Shown: positions 28,045-38,930, counted from the stretch's first letter. The stretch: DNA of 64,000 nucleotides from Nitrospira sp. (GCA_005116955.1 SWDI01000005.1:97056-161055); one strand, 5' to 3'. Notes: generated by a model not told the origin, from the sequence alone. Numbers and translations are program-made.

Positions 28045-29128
28045 GTGTCACTCCCATGAGCGTGTAACATTCACCGACGATCACTTCGCCGGCATCGATT
28101 CGTCTCATCTCCACACTCTTCCGTTGCATCGTCCCCAGCCGTTGCGGATCCGACAAAACAGCGTCGATCATCTCACTCAGTCTTACTCCGGTGAGATCGG
28201 CCTGCGGAAACACAATGGCCCCTCCCGCCGCCTCCATCGCCCGCGCATTCTTCATCTGGTGATCATAGATCGCCGTCGGTAACGGAATCAGAATCGCGGC
28301 TTTTCCACAGGCCGTCAGTTCGGCAATCGTCATCGCGCCAGCACGAGCCACCACCAGATCGGCCGTCCGAAGAACAGCCGGCATATCGTAGAGAAACGGG
28401 ACAATCTTGGCTTGGATGCCCAATGTTCGGTACGTTTCACTGACTCGCTCGTAATCTCCCTCGCCCGTCTGATGCGTGATGGTCAGGCCTGGAAACCGTT
28501 GGCTCAGCAGGGGTAATCCTTCCAACACCGCGCTGTTGATGGCCTTGGCCCCCTGGCTTCCACCAAAAATGAGCAGGTGTTGGCCACCCTGCTTGGTTGA
28601 CGCGCTGTTGTCGGGCTGCACCAAAAAATCCTGTCGAATCGGTGTCCCCACCACGCGCACCTTCCGCCGGTCAAAGGAAGTCCCGGCCGACTCAAATGCC
28701 AAAAAAATCCGCTGCGCAAAAGGAGCAACGACTTTGTTAGCCAATCCGGGATAGGCATTGGGCTCCAGAATCACCCGGGCAATTCCTTTCAGGGCAGCAG
28801 CAACCAACATGGTCGGACTCGTGTAGCCCCCCACTCCAATCACGAGATCAGCCTGCCGCCGCTTCAGAAGTTCCAGTGATTGCCAAATCCCAATAGGCAC
28901 GGAAAAGACTCCCCGCATGACGTCCAGTAGCCCCTTTCCCATCACCGGCTTGGCAGTAATCATCGCCAGTTCAAACCCTTCATGCGCGAGGACCTTCGAT
29001 TCGACCCCTCGTGTCGTCCCAACAAAGATGATCTTCGTAGAAGGGTCACGACGCTGAAATTCCCGAGCCAATGCAACAGCTGGATACAGATGCCCACCGG
29101 TCCCTCCGGCGGCGATCACAATGGTCAT
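28007..29128 (-). CDS. murG: UDP-GlcNAc:lipid I GlcNAc transferase MurG
   Basis: 373 residues. Makes lipid II on the inner face of the membrane. N-terminal glycine-rich loop AGGTGGHLYPAVALA, then GVGGYTSPT, and the C-terminal UDP-GlcNAc site (LIFGGSQGAKAINSAV, ARAGAMTIAEL). The start at 29128 overlaps the ftsW stop by 4 bp. The same frame stays open far upstream, but that part is out-of-frame ftsW. Confidence 0.97.
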   Translation of the reverse strand: MTIVIAAGGTGGHLYPAVALAREFQRRDPSTKIIFVGTTRGVESKVLAHEGFELAMITAKPVMGKGLLDVMRGVFSVPIGIWQSLELLKRRQADLVIGVGGYTSPTMLVAAALKGIARVILEPNAYPGLANKVVAPFAQRIFLAFESAGTSFDRRKVRVVGTPIRQDFLVQPDNSASTKQGGQHLLIFGGSQGAKAINSAVLEGLPLLSQRFPGLTITHQTGEGDYERVSETYRTLGIQAKIVPFLYDMPAVLRTADLVVARAGAMTIAELTACGKAAILIPLPTAIYDHQMKNARAMEAAGGAIVFPQADLTGVRLSEMIDAVLSDPQRLGTMQRKSVEMRRIDAGEVIVGECYTLMGVTHDINQSTRATGG

Positions 29129-30336
29129 TGTCGCCGCACCCCGCCACGCCCACTCCGTTGTCTCATCTCCTCCTGCCCTGCCTGTCGATCCCGCGAGATA
29201 TTCAGCAAGATCCCCACTCCTACCAGACTCATGACCAAGGAGGATCCCCCATAACTGACGAACGGCAATGTCAGTCCTTTGGTCGGCAAGAGTCCTGTGA
29301 CCACAGAGGCATTGATTATCGCTTGAGCGGCAATAAGCAACGTGATCCCTATGCCAAGATACCGACCAAACGGCATTTGTGCCCGCGCCGCGATCTGAAA
29401 GCCACGGATGGCGAACACAGCAAAGAGTAGAATAATGACTCCTGTACCTACCAATCCAAGTTCCTCGCCCATCAACGCCAAGACAAAATCGGTGTGGGCT
29501 TCTGGGAGGAAAAAGAGCTTTTGTTTGCCCTCGCCCAACCCGACTCCGAACAATCCCCCGCTGCCAAACGCAAGCAACGATTGATGGATCTGAAAACCCG
29601 ATCCAGTCGGATCCTGCTCCGGATCGAGAAACGCAAGAAGCCGCTTCCAGCGATAGGGCGACAGCCAAATCAATACCGCCATTGCGACCAGCGCCACCGG
29701 CACAAGCCTGAAGAGATGGGATATTCGCGCCCCGCCAAGAAATAACATCCCCGCTGTAACCAGTCCGATCACCACGATGGTCCCGAGATCTGGTTCCAGT
29801 AGAACCAAGCCGCTGAGGAGACCGACCACTGCAACCGCCGGCATGAGCCCATCGCGAAAACTCTGGATCCGATCCTCCTTTTTGGCCAGATACGCGGCGA
29901 GATAAATCACCGTGATCAGCTTCACCATTTCGACCGGCTGAATTGAAATCGGTCCAAGGTGCAACCATCGTCTGGCCCCCTTCACCACCACCCCGACCGA
30001 CGGAATCAACACCAGAACCAACAACACGGTGATGAGACCAAGAAGCGGAAGCGCCAGTCGCTTCCACCAGACATAGTCGATCCGAGACACCACATGGAGA
30101 AGTGCTAGCCCGAATGCTAACCACGCCAGTTGTCGTTTCAAGAAGTACCATGAGTCGTGAAAACGCTTGTTTTCTCCAGCCACCACGGCGCTTGCGCTGA
30201 ACACCATCACCAGACCCACGAGCGCCAGGGTCACGGTGACGATCAACAAGAGATGATCGAACGTCACCTGCTTCGTGGCCTTCGGGCTTGGCGTGGACCA
30301 TGGCAGCGTCAGGGTCCCTGCAGATCTCTGCGACAT
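29125..30336 (-). CDS. ftsW: Septal peptidoglycan polymerase FtsW
   Basis: 403 residues with about ten membrane helices; SEDS glycosyltransferase that works with FtsI. Typical signatures: GLVMVFSASAV near the start, RWLHLGPISIQPVEMVKL, GLGEGKQKLFFLPEAHTDFVLA, and GLLPTKGLTLPFVSYGGSS. Confidence 0.96.
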   Translation of the reverse strand: MSQRSAGTLTLPWSTPSPKATKQVTFDHLLLIVTVTLALVGLVMVFSASAVVAGENKRFHDSWYFLKRQLAWLAFGLALLHVVSRIDYVWWKRLALPLLGLITVLLVLVLIPSVGVVVKGARRWLHLGPISIQPVEMVKLITVIYLAAYLAKKEDRIQSFRDGLMPAVAVVGLLSGLVLLEPDLGTIVVIGLVTAGMLFLGGARISHLFRLVPVALVAMAVLIWLSPYRWKRLLAFLDPEQDPTGSGFQIHQSLLAFGSGGLFGVGLGEGKQKLFFLPEAHTDFVLALMGEELGLVGTGVIILLFAVFAIRGFQIAARAQMPFGRYLGIGITLLIAAQAIINASVVTGLLPTKGLTLPFVSYGGSSLVMSLVGVGILLNISRDRQAGQEEMRQRSGRGGVRRQ

Positions 30337-30371
30337 TGGTGAGTATCAATTCTCCTCTGCCTCGCCGTCAG

Positions 30372-31787
30372 CTACGCGGGCAACGATTGCACGAGTGCTT
30401 TAAACTGACGGCCTCGATCCTGGTAATCTGCAAACATATCGAAACTCGCACAGGCTGGTGACAGCAATACCACCTCGCCAACACCGGCTCCCGCTGCCGC
30501 CAACTCAATGGCCTGCTTCAAGGTGTCAGCCCATTCGACCGCCTGATAACCTTCCATCGCCTTCGCAATGAGCGGCGCCGCTTCACCGATCAGAATGAGC
30601 CGCTTCACTCTCCTGCGAATAGCAGGAGCTAACCGAGAAAAATCTCCGCCCTTGTCTCGCCCCCCGGCGATCAGCCAAATCGGCTGCTCGATACTTTCCA
30701 ACGCTTTGAGGGTCGCATCCACATTGGTCCCCTTCGAGTCGTTGATAAAGCAGGTGCCTCGGCGCTCACGAACCACCTCCAACGCATGCTCCAAGCCAGG
30801 AAACTCTCTAAGAACCTGACGAGCAACACTGAGAGGGCACCCGCTCAACAGTGCGTAGGTGGCAGCCACCATGGCATTTTCGACGTTGTGATTGCCGAGG
30901 ATCTTGATCTCGCTCCGAGGACAGATCTCCTGAGTCTGGCCTCCAATGGTCGTCATGAGGCGATCCCGATCGAGATAGGTCCCTCCGTCCAAATCGGCAG
31001 GTAACGTCCGAGTCCTCGTGAAACCCAGTACGCGAGCCCTCGCACCCCGCCGCAACGGAGCCACTCTTGAATCATCCAGATTGAAGAGGGCATAATCGGA
31101 CGGAGTTTGATTCTCGAAAATTCTGTTTTTCGCCGCAATATATTCGTCAATCGACTCATAGCGATCCTGATGGTCCACCGTCACGTTGAGAATCCCGGCA
31201 ATCCATGGATGAAACTGCTCGACGGTTTCCAGTTGAAAGCTGGACACTTCCACCACCAACGCGTCATACGGGCATGGGCGGCCCGCCTTCATGGCTTGTA
31301 GCGAGTGTAGGGCAGCCTCACTGATCGCCGTGCCCAAATTCCCGCCGACAAATACCCGTTTTCCACTCTCGTGCAACATCTTCCCAGTCAGCGTGACCGT
31401 CGTGCTCTTCCCATTGGTGCCAGTCAGAGCCAGAATTGGAACGGAAAGAAATCGCGACGCGAGATCGAGTTCACTGATGACCTTCACACCTCGGCGACGA
31501 ACACGCTCAAGGGCCTCCAACCGATAGGGGACTCCCGGACTAATGACGACGAGTTCGGCTGTATTGAGAGCCGATTCATAATCCTCGCCTAGGACGACAC
31601 GCGTCGTCGCCTGATCCAGCGATTCAAGCACACCGAGTAACTCTCCTCGATCCTTTCGATCAGCCAGCGTTACCACCGCGCCGACTTCCTGGAGTAGGCG
31701 GGCTGCTGCCACGCCGCTCCGTGCCAGCCCGACGACTGTGACGCGAGCTCCTGCCAACTGAGTGGTGTCCACTCCCACCATCTCCAT
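30372..31787 (-). CDS. murD: UDP-N-acetylmuramoyl-L-alanine--D-glutamate ligase
   Basis: 471 residues. Adds D-Glu to the stem. ATP loop [15 protein letters not shown]-terminal [15 protein letters not shown], and the closing [20 protein letters not shown]. Its ATG shares one base with the mraY stop (TAATG). Confidence 0.97.
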   Translation of the reverse strand: MEMVGVDTTQLAGARVTVVGLARSGVAAARLLQEVGAVVTLADRKDRGELLGVLESLDQATTRVVLGEDYESALNTAELVVISPGVPYRLEALERVRRRGVKVISELDLASRFLSVPILALTGTNGKSTTVTLTGKMLHESGKRVFVGGNLGTAISEAALHSLQAMKAGRPCPYDALVVEVSSFQLETVEQFHPWIAGILNVTVDHQDRYESIDEYIAAKNRIFENQTPSDYALFNLDDSRVAPLRRGARARVLGFTRTRTLPADLDGGTYLDRDRLMTTIGGQTQEICPRSEIKILGNHNVENAMVAATYALLSGCPLSVARQVLREFPGLEHALEVVRERRGTCFINDSKGTNVDATLKALESIEQPIWLIAGGRDKGGDFSRLAPAIRRRVKRLILIGEAAPLIAKAMEGYQAVEWADTLKQAIELAAAGAGVGEVVLLSPACASFDMFADYQDRGRQFKALVQSLPA

Positions 31788-32863
31788 TACCTCAACTTGA
31801 GTGTGCTTAAGCTCAATAACGCCAACAAAATGGCAATGATCCAGAGACGCACAACGACTTTCGGCTCTTCCCAGCCTTTCATCTCAAAGTGGTGGTGGAT
31901 CGGAGCCATGAGGAATATTCGCTTCCCTCTGGATTTGAATGAGGCGACCTGGAAAATGACCGAGACGGCTTCGATCACGAAGACGCCACCGACCATAAGC
32001 AACAACAGCTCATGCTTGCTGATGACTGCTACCGTCCCAAGGGCCGCCCCAAGCGGGAGCGAACCGACATCGCCCATGAAGACCGAGGCCGGATAGGTGT
32101 TGAACCAAAGGAACCCAAGACTCGAACCCAGGATGGCCGCCGTAAAGACCGCTAACTCTCCGGCTCCGTCGATGTGCGGAATCAGAAGGTATTCCGACAT
32201 CAATCGGTGACCGGTTACGTAAGCGACCACGGTGTACGCCAATGCAGCAATCATCACAGGCCCGATAGCCAGCCCGTCGAGACCATCAGTGAGGTTCACG
32301 GCATTGGAACAACCGACGATCACCAACACGGCAAAGACAATATAAAACCATCCCAAATCAGGCGTGAAACTCTTGAAAAATGGCACACTCAGCTTCGTGC
32401 TGTAGCCAGGCACCGAGTACAAAATTAGCGCGACGATGAGCGCGACGATTATTTGAGCCGTGAATTTTTGCGATGCGGAAAGCCCCTTTGATCGGGCCTT
32501 GATGAATTTGAGATAGTCGTCCGCAAACCCAATGGCACAAAACCCCAGTGTCGCAGCAAGAACCAGCCAAATGTGGGGACGCGAGATATCGGCCCAGAGC
32601 AGCGTGGACAACGTGACTGCGAAAATAATGAGGATGCCCCCCATCGTGGGCGTCCCGCTTTTAGCGAGATGTCGCTTTGGTCCGTCATCCCGTATCTGTT
32701 GCCCTAACTTGATTTCTTGAAGCTTGCGAATCACCCACGGCGCGAGCACGAAGGCGATCAGAAACGCCGTGACCGCGGCATAAATAATGCGAAAGCTCTG
32801 ATACCGAAAGACATTCAGAAACGAAAATTCTTTATGGAATGGATAGAGCCAGATATACAGCAT
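31787..32863 (-). CDS. mraY: Phospho-MurNAc-pentapeptide transferase MraY
   Basis: 358 residues, ten membrane helices. Transfers phospho-MurNAc-pentapeptide to undecaprenyl phosphate, giving lipid I. Catalytic Asp pair in [10 protein letters not shown], plus [12 protein letters not shown] and the [13 protein letters not shown] loop, all complete. Confidence 0.97.
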   Translation of the reverse strand: MLYIWLYPFHKEFSFLNVFRYQSFRIIYAAVTAFLIAFVLAPWVIRKLQEIKLGQQIRDDGPKRHLAKSGTPTMGGILIIFAVTLSTLLWADISRPHIWLVLAATLGFCAIGFADDYLKFIKARSKGLSASQKFTAQIIVALIVALILYSVPGYSTKLSVPFFKSFTPDLGWFYIVFAVLVIVGCSNAVNLTDGLDGLAIGPVMIAALAYTVVAYVTGHRLMSEYLLIPHIDGAGELAVFTAAILGSSLGFLWFNTYPASVFMGDVGSLPLGAALGTVAVISKHELLLLMVGGVFVIEAVSVIFQVASFKSRGKRIFLMAPIHHHFEMKGWEEPKVVVRLWIIAILLALLSLSTLKLR

Positions 32864-32877
32864 AGCCTGAACGACCG

Positions 32878-34326
32878 TTAGGACGCCTTTCTTGTCGTAT
32901 GTGTTGCTCCTCGAAGCACATCAGCGACAAGCTCTAATTTCATCCCGCGCGATGCTTTGATCAGCACGGTATCACCCGGCTTCACGAAGGTTTTTATGGC
33001 GGCGGACGCCGCGCGCGCATCCGGCACTTCGAGAATATGGGCTTGATCCAGTCCTGCCTGCTTCGCCCCTTTGGCGAGGCTCCGCCCCAATGGTCCACAG
33101 GCCACGAGCTGATCAATGCCGTGGCGTGCCACGAATCCGCCGAGTTCCTCATGCATCTGAGCGGCATTCGGGCCAAGTTCCAACATATCGCCAAGCACGG
33201 CAATTCTCTTTCGTTTTGCCCCTGTTTGCGCGAGCAACTGCACTGCTGCTTTCATGGAGGCTGGGTTGGCATTGTAACAGTCGATGATCAACTTCACCCC
33301 CTGACTCACTCGTACCTGCGACCGCATGGCAGCAGGCCGAAAACGGGACAGCCCCTGAGCGATCACCTCTCCGGATAAGCCAAGAATCGAACCTACTGCC
33401 CCTGCAGCCAACGCATTGGTGACGTTATGGTCCCCTTGCACTCGAATATGAACCGCAGTGTGGCGGACCATACCCGGGAGCAAAAGACGAAAGATCGTCC
33501 CATTGCGCCCATCGGATTCCAGATCCATGGCACGGACGTCAGCTTTTGATGAAAAACCAAACGACACCACACGACAGCGAGCTCGTGCAGCAAGGTAGTC
33601 ATAATACGAATCATCTGCGTTCAGGATTGCAACTCCATCAGGAGGAAGGAGATCGAGTATCTCAGCCTTTGCCTGAGCTGACACCTCCATCGTGCCGAAA
33701 AACTCTAAATGGTCGGGGCCAATGTTCGTAATGATCCCGATCGTGGGGCGAACTATTTCACACAGCCTGGTGGTCTGACCGAGATTGTCGACTCCCATCT
33801 CAATGACCGCTCCCTTGTGTCGCTCGTTAAGGCGAAGCAGGGTCTGTGGGACGCCCACACGGTTATTCAAATTCCCTTCCGTCTTGAGAATCTTCCAGCG
33901 ATGAGCCATGACACTGGCGACCATTTCTTTCGTCGTCGTCTTACCGTTGCTTCCTGTGACGGCAACGACAGGAATGTGAAATCGGCTTCGGTGGTATGCA
34001 GCCAGCTGCTGATAGACATAGAGTGGATCGCGGACACCGAGGATAAATGGCTGGGCCCGCTTCGAACCACGCTTCAAGGAAATCCCCGACACATCGTAGG
34101 AATCGAGCACGATCGCTCCAACCGCCCCGCGCGCGAGTGCCGTTGCCACAAAGTCGTGGCCGTCGAATCGATCTCCCTGGAGCGCAAGAAAGAGATCACC
34201 AGGCTGAAGAGAGCGAGTATCGAGACTGATTCCACGGATACGTTGTTTTGCCCAACCCACCCCATCGCTGGCCAAGACTTTAGCGCTGATCACTTCCCTC
34301 AATTCTTCGACGGTAAACAGTGTCAT
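32878..34326 (-). CDS. murF: UDP-MurNAc-tripeptide--D-Ala-D-Ala ligase MurF
   Basis: 482 residues from the ATG at 34326 (GGAAG Shine-Dalgarno); a GTG six codons earlier is the alternative. ATP loop VTGSNGKTTTKEMV, and later IDCYNANPASMKAAV and VLGDMLELG. It attaches the dipeptide made by Ddl, encoded in the same cluster. Confidence 0.96.
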   Translation of the reverse strand: MTLFTVEELREVISAKVLASDGVGWAKQRIRGISLDTRSLQPGDLFLALQGDRFDGHDFVATALARGAVGAIVLDSYDVSGISLKRGSKRAQPFILGVRDPLYVYQQLAAYHRSRFHIPVVAVTGSNGKTTTKEMVASVMAHRWKILKTEGNLNNRVGVPQTLLRLNERHKGAVIEMGVDNLGQTTRLCEIVRPTIGIITNIGPDHLEFFGTMEVSAQAKAEILDLLPPDGVAILNADDSYYDYLAARARCRVVSFGFSSKADVRAMDLESDGRNGTIFRLLLPGMVRHTAVHIRVQGDHNVTNALAAGAVGSILGLSGEVIAQGLSRFRPAAMRSQVRVSQGVKLIIDCYNANPASMKAAVQLLAQTGAKRKRIAVLGDMLELGPNAAQMHEELGGFVARHGIDQLVACGPLGRSLAKGAKQAGLDQAHILEVPDARAASAAIKTFVKPGDTVLIKASRGMKLELVADVLRGATHTTRKAS

Positions 34327-34367
34327 CCGGTTACTTCCACGCACCGACCGACCCCTGCATCCGTTGG

Positions 34368-35876
34368 CTAGATGCGGGCTCCGAGCCGTTCGATAGCATC
34401 GCGTGCCACCTCGCGATCGTCGAAATGAACCCTCTTCGTGCCGATGATCTGGTAGTCTTCATGCCCTTTACCGGCAATCAACACCATATCCACACTCTGG
34501 GCTTCCCGCACCGCCTCTTCGATAGCTTCTCGGCGATCAGACACTTTTCGGTACTGGACGTGTGGCCGTAGCCGCAGTGCCTCGACCACCCCGACTTCTA
34601 CTTGCTCCAGGATGGAGAGGGGATCCTCGGTTCTAGGGTTGTCCGACGTCAGTATCACGACGTCGCTGTAGCGCACAGCCGCTTCTCCCATCTTCGGCCT
34701 CTTGCCTCGGTCACGGTCTCCACCACACCCAAAAACCGTGATGATGCGGCCGGCTTTCAGCGCTTGTGCCGCCGTGAGCAATCGGACCAGCGCGTCTTCG
34801 GTGTGGGCATAATCTACGGCTACGGTAAACGGCTGGCCCGCGATCACACGTTCGAACCGTCCCGGCACGTTCGTGACCCTCGCCACGGCCTCACGAATTT
34901 GCGAGGGTGTGGCCCCTTCATGGATCGCGACGCCTATGGCAGCAAGTAGGTTGTAGACATTGTGCTCACCTACGAGATGACTCTCGATGGGGAAGCTCCC
35001 GACCGGTGTCGCCACAGTAAAGGTTGTCCCCTGAAGCGAAAGCCGCACCTTTTCCGCACGCAGGTCCGCCTTGGCCTTTAATGCATAGGTCCAAACCGGA
35101 GCAGGACAACGCTCGATAATGCGACTTCCATAGGGGTCATCGATGTTGACAATCGCCCGTTTATTCGCCTTGAGCCCCCCCTTCAATTCTGTGAATAGTC
35201 TCAGTTTTGCCTGAAAGTACTCTTCCATGGTCTTATGAAAGTCGAGATGATCCTGAGTCAGATTCGAAAATACCGCCACATCATATTCGCATCCACTCGT
35301 GCGGTCCTGTGCCAGGGCGTGAGAAGACACTTCCATCACGGCAGTGGTGCAGCCGCTGGCGACCATCTTGGCAAGCAGCTGTTGCAGTTCAAGAGAACCA
35401 GGTGTCGTGTGCGTTGCTGGCATCGTGCGCTCACCAATCTGATAGGCAACGGTTCCGATTAACCCTACTGGGTGACCCATGGCTTCCAGCAGCGCTTTGC
35501 AGATATAGGTCGTGGTGGTTTTCCCATTCGTTCCAGTCACGCCGATCATCCGAATCTTCGACGAGGGATCTCCATAAAAGCGGCCCCCCAGCAGGCCGAG
35601 TGCCTTTCTGGAGTCGTCAACGCGGACGTATGGAAGAGATACCTCACTCACCGGCTGCTGCGACAACAATGCGACCATTCCCCCTCTCATTGCCGCTGGA
35701 ATAAACTCATGTCCATCAACTTGCTCGCCTTTCACGGCGACAAAGAGACTGTGGGCCGAGACAGCCCGAGAATCATCAGTAATCGCGTTGACAGACACAT
35801 CCAAATTCCCACTGCGATCAAGAATCTTCACCCGTCCCTCTAGCGACTGAAGCAGAGTTGCCAAGGTCATCGACAC
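34368..35876 (-). CDS. murE: UDP-MurNAc-L-Ala-D-Glu--meso-diaminopimelate ligase MurE
   Basis: 502 residues. The DNPR motif at residues 412-415 is the known marker for meso-diaminopimelate instead of lysine, so the cell wall should be DAP type. ATP loop VTGTNGKTTTTYI and the carbamylated Lys region EEYFQAKLRLF are present. Confidence 0.97.
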   Translation of the reverse strand: MSMTLATLLQSLEGRVKILDRSGNLDVSVNAITDDSRAVSAHSLFVAVKGEQVDGHEFIPAAMRGGMVALLSQQPVSEVSLPYVRVDDSRKALGLLGGRFYGDPSSKIRMIGVTGTNGKTTTTYICKALLEAMGHPVGLIGTVAYQIGERTMPATHTTPGSLELQQLLAKMVASGCTTAVMEVSSHALAQDRTSGCEYDVAVFSNLTQDHLDFHKTMEEYFQAKLRLFTELKGGLKANKRAIVNIDDPYGSRIIERCPAPVWTYALKAKADLRAEKVRLSLQGTTFTVATPVGSFPIESHLVGEHNVYNLLAAIGVAIHEGATPSQIREAVARVTNVPGRFERVIAGQPFTVAVDYAHTEDALVRLLTAAQALKAGRIITVFGCGGDRDRGKRPKMGEAAVRYSDVVILTSDNPRTEDPLSILEQVEVGVVEALRLRPHVQYRKVSDRREAIEEAVREAQSVDMVLIAGKGHEDYQIIGTKRVHFDDREVARDAIERLGARI

Positions 35877-35891
35877 TCCCCAGTACGATTA

Positions 35892-37607
35892 CTATTGTCG
35901 CGAAGCCATCGCCAACGTGATGGGCGCATCCGATGGCACGCCTAAGTAGCTTAGCACCTGCTCCCCGACGCGACTAAACACCGGGGCAGCGACAGCCCCG
36001 CCCTGCGTATCACCTAGAGGTTCATCGATCACCACAATCATGGCGAGCTGCGGGTTGCCTGCCGGCGCATACCCCGCAAAAGACGCAACAAATCGAGAGG
36101 CTGAATAGGCACCGGTTCGGGGATCGATTTTTTGGGCTGTACCGGTTTTCCCAGCCACCCGAAATCCCGGGATAGCCGCATTCGTCCCGGTGCCGTCCGT
36201 CACAACACCTTCAAGAATCTTCGTCACGCTGCGAGCCGTTTCTGGAGAAATGACCCGTCGCTTGGTTTGAGGAGGAACCTGCCTGATGATGTGATTATCA
36301 GCATCTCGTATTTCTGACACCACGTAGGGCTTCATTAACATACCGTTGTTGGCGATGGCCGCAACCGCAGATACCATTTGAAGTGGCGTCACACCAATCT
36401 CTTGCCCTATGGAAATAGACGCGACCGAACGGCGCCCCCAGTCTTTCGGGTCTCTCACCAGCCCAACTCCCTCTCCGGGAAGATCGATCTCCGTTCGCTG
36501 TCCGAAACCGAATGCCTGGAGGTATCGATAGAGCCGGTGCTCTCCCAACGCCATACCGGTCTTTGCCGCCCCAATGTTGCTGGACTTCTGAATCACCTGC
36601 GCAAAGGAGATCCATCCCAACCGCTCATGATCATGAATCACGGTGTTCGCGACCGTCATACGACCATGCTCCCCAAATACCATCGTATTCGGACTTACAA
36701 CTCGCTCCTCAATGGCTGCCGCAGCCATCATCGCCTTCATAGTTGACCCCGGTTCATAGGCATCCGTCAGCGCCCTGTTCCGCCAGCGATCAGGGCTCAG
36801 AGCCGATACGGCATTGGGATCAAATCGCGGACTCACCGCCATAGCCAACACCGCTCCAGTCTTTGGATCAAGTACAATCATTGTTCCTGACTTGGCCCGC
36901 GCACGGCTAACCGCGTCCTCAAGCTCTCTCTCAACGATATATTGAATCACCTCATCAATCGTAAGCGTGAGGCTATGGCCGGGCGTCGGACTCCGTTCCA
37001 TCATTCCCTTAGGAAATACCGTATGCCCTAAAGCATCGCGTTGCAGCACCATCATCCGCTTCTCACCATGCAAGTACGGTTCGTAGCGATGCTCAACGCC
37101 TTCCAAGCCCTCCCCGTCCATTCCCGAAAAACCCAACACATGGGCCAGAAGCGGCCCTTTGGGATAGAACCGCCGCCCTTCCATCACAACCCCGATCCCA
37201 TCAAGCGACAAACGATCCAGACGACGCCCCTGCTCAGGATCCAATTTTCGAGCTAACCATACGAATCTCCGGTCCTGTCTGAGTTTTCGTTCCAACTCAT
37301 CAGTCCTCACATGCAGAATCGGCGATAACTGCCGAGCAGTCTTAAGAGGGCTATCTACTGTGTTTGGAACTCCGAATACGGACTGCACCTCAACATTCAT
37401 GGCTAAAATCTTGCCATGTCGGTCGACGATCCTGCCGCGAGCCCCTTCAAGCGATACCGTCTTTTGGTGCTGTCGATCCGCTTGGGCTGAGAGTTCAGCC
37501 GCTTGCAATACTTGCAGCGTGACCAGCCGGAACAGGACCACTCCAAACCCACACAGCAACAGCAGTAATAGGACATACCGACGACCGCGAGAAAGGGAAC
37601 CGGCCAC
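35892..37607 (-). CDS. ftsI: Septal transpeptidase FtsI (PBP3)
   Basis: 571 residues, class B PBP: one N-terminal membrane anchor, a dimerisation domain, and a transpeptidase domain with SxxK (Ser288-Lys291 in PGSTMKAM), SSN at Ser342 and KTG at Lys487. No PASTA repeats. Overlaps ftsL by one base. Partner of FtsW. Confidence 0.97.
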   Translation of the reverse strand: MAGSLSRGRRYVLLLLLLCGFGVVLFRLVTLQVLQAAELSAQADRQHQKTVSLEGARGRIVDRHGKILAMNVEVQSVFGVPNTVDSPLKTARQLSPILHVRTDELERKLRQDRRFVWLARKLDPEQGRRLDRLSLDGIGVVMEGRRFYPKGPLLAHVLGFSGMDGEGLEGVEHRYEPYLHGEKRMMVLQRDALGHTVFPKGMMERSPTPGHSLTLTIDEVIQYIVERELEDAVSRARAKSGTMIVLDPKTGAVLAMAVSPRFDPNAVSALSPDRWRNRALTDAYEPGSTMKAMMAAAAIEERVVSPNTMVFGEHGRMTVANTVIHDHERLGWISFAQVIQKSSNIGAAKTGMALGEHRLYRYLQAFGFGQRTEIDLPGEGVGLVRDPKDWGRRSVASISIGQEIGVTPLQMVSAVAAIANNGMLMKPYVVSEIRDADNHIIRQVPPQTKRRVISPETARSVTKILEGVVTDGTGTNAAIPGFRVAGKTGTAQKIDPRTGAYSASRFVASFAGYAPAGNPQLAMIVVIDEPLGDTQGGAVAAPVFSRVGEQVLSYLGVPSDAPITLAMASRQ

Positions 37608-37945
37608 TAGAACCTCCCGCTGGGAAGATCATTCCTCGCGACTTTCAGCTCAACCAGCGCAATACCTGAGGGATGGACACCACTTGGTCTTGGTCTGGAC
37701 TGAACCACGATGATTTGCCCTTGCTGAGGCAGACTCATGCCGAGTTTTTCCGTCGCCAGTTTTGCGATCCGACCGGAGGCGCTCAATGTGGAAAATTTGA
37801 CGCGAAGCTCATCTCGTTGACGTTCCAACACCGTCTTGTCACGTTTCAACCGTTCAATCTGATAGCCGATCCGAACCATGTCTACGCGCTCCCATACAAA
37901 CACAAATACGAGACAGAGTCCTAGAAAAACGGTGACGGTCTTCAT
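37607..37945 (-). CDS. ftsL: Cell division protein FtsL
   Basis: 112 residues: a membrane helix right at the N-terminus (VTVFLGLCLVFVFVWERV), then a leucine-zipper-like coiled coil and a short tail. FtsL sequences are poorly conserved; position between rsmH and ftsI with 4-bp and 1-bp overlaps makes the assignment firm. Confidence 0.9.
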   Translation of the reverse strand: MKTVTVFLGLCLVFVFVWERVDMVRIGYQIERLKRDKTVLERQRDELRVKFSTLSASGRIAKLATEKLGMSLPQQGQIIVVQSRPRPSGVHPSGIALVELKVARNDLPSGRF

Positions 37946-38874
37946 AAAAGTCCCATCCTCGGTTGACGTTCAGCGACTCGTAATTTAGCGCTTCGTGATC
38001 GGGGATTTGCTTCGCACTCGGCCTCCGAAGGAAGGACCGGTTTCTTCGTGAGTATCGACAGGGTGGCGTCTGGCCCTTGAGCAAGAGACCGGAACGTATG
38101 CTTCACGATACGGTCTTCGAGGGAATGAAAAGAAATCGCGCAAACCCTCCCCCCCACAGCCAACACGTCGGTTGCATCTCGAAGCGAGGGCTCCAAGAAA
38201 TCCAGCTCATGATTCACCGCAATGCGAAGTGCCTGAAAGGTCCGCGTGGCACAATGAATCCGTCCGTGGCGATAAGACGCCGGCACGGACCGAGCAATGA
38301 TAGAGGCAAGTACTCCGGTGGTCATGACAGGCTGTCGTTGCCTTTCCTGCACGATGGCCCGAGCAATTCGCCTGGCATACCTCTCTTCCCCATTCTGAAA
38401 TATGATGTCCGCAAGCTCATGTTCGGGACTACTGTTCACCAAATCGGCGGCAGTTGTCCCGATCGTTTGGTCCATGCGCATATCAAGCGGACCTTCTCGC
38501 TGAAAGCTGAACCCTCGCAAGGGATCGTCCAACTGCGGGGATGAAACCCCAAAATCGAACAGCACACCATCGACCTTCGCGATACCCGCTTCAGCAAGGT
38601 GTGACTTTAAGTCTCGATAATTTCCTTGCCGCAACACAATGCGGTCTCCGAATCGATTCAAGCGCCGCTGACTGAACTCAATGGCCTGAGAGTCTTGGTC
38701 CAGCCCTACAACCCTTGTTCCAACAGGGCTACCCATTAAGAGCATTTCAGAATGCCCACCATATCCCACCGTACAATCGACAATTGTGGTAGGTTGTTGA
38801 TAAATAAGCCAAGAGCAGACTTCTTGGCCGAGTACTGAGATGTGCAAATTTTCTCTAGCGATACTTTCACCCAC
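37942..38874 (-). CDS. rsmH: 16S rRNA (cytosine1402-N4)-methyltransferase RsmH
   Basis: 310 residues. AdoMet motif TVGYGGHSEMLL, then FDFGVSSPQLDDPLRGFSF and SFHSLEDRIVKHTF, all hallmark RsmH segments. The start is GTG at 38874 with GGAGG just upstream. First gene of the dcw transcript; no mraZ precedes it. Confidence 0.96.
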   Translation of the reverse strand: MGESIARENLHISVLGQEVCSWLIYQQPTTIVDCTVGYGGHSEMLLMGSPVGTRVVGLDQDSQAIEFSQRRLNRFGDRIVLRQGNYRDLKSHLAEAGIAKVDGVLFDFGVSSPQLDDPLRGFSFQREGPLDMRMDQTIGTTAADLVNSSPEHELADIIFQNGEERYARRIARAIVQERQRQPVMTTGVLASIIARSVPASYRHGRIHCATRTFQALRIAVNHELDFLEPSLRDATDVLAVGGRVCAISFHSLEDRIVKHTFRSLAQGPDATLSILTKKPVLPSEAECEANPRSRSAKLRVAERQPRMGLL

Positions 38875-38895
38875 ACGCCTCCACTTCTCCCCACC

Positions 38896-38930
38896 CTGAC
38901 GAAGTATACTCTGGCATTTTCGCTTGTCAA
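38896..38930 (-). promoter_or_regulatory. Strong sigma-70 promoter of the dcw cluster
   Basis: TTGACA (38925-38930), 16-bp spacer, TATACT (38903-38908) on the minus strand, predicting transcription from about 38896 and a leader of some 20 nt before rsmH. It is the only strong promoter I found for the 20 genes down to divIVA. Confidence 0.8.

Noticed and set aside
29129..30349. Upstream extension of the murG frame to a 780-codon ORF
   Set aside because: The extension lies wholly inside ftsW in another frame and has a Gly/Arg/Ser-rich composition typical of an out-of-frame reading. MurG begins at 29128.
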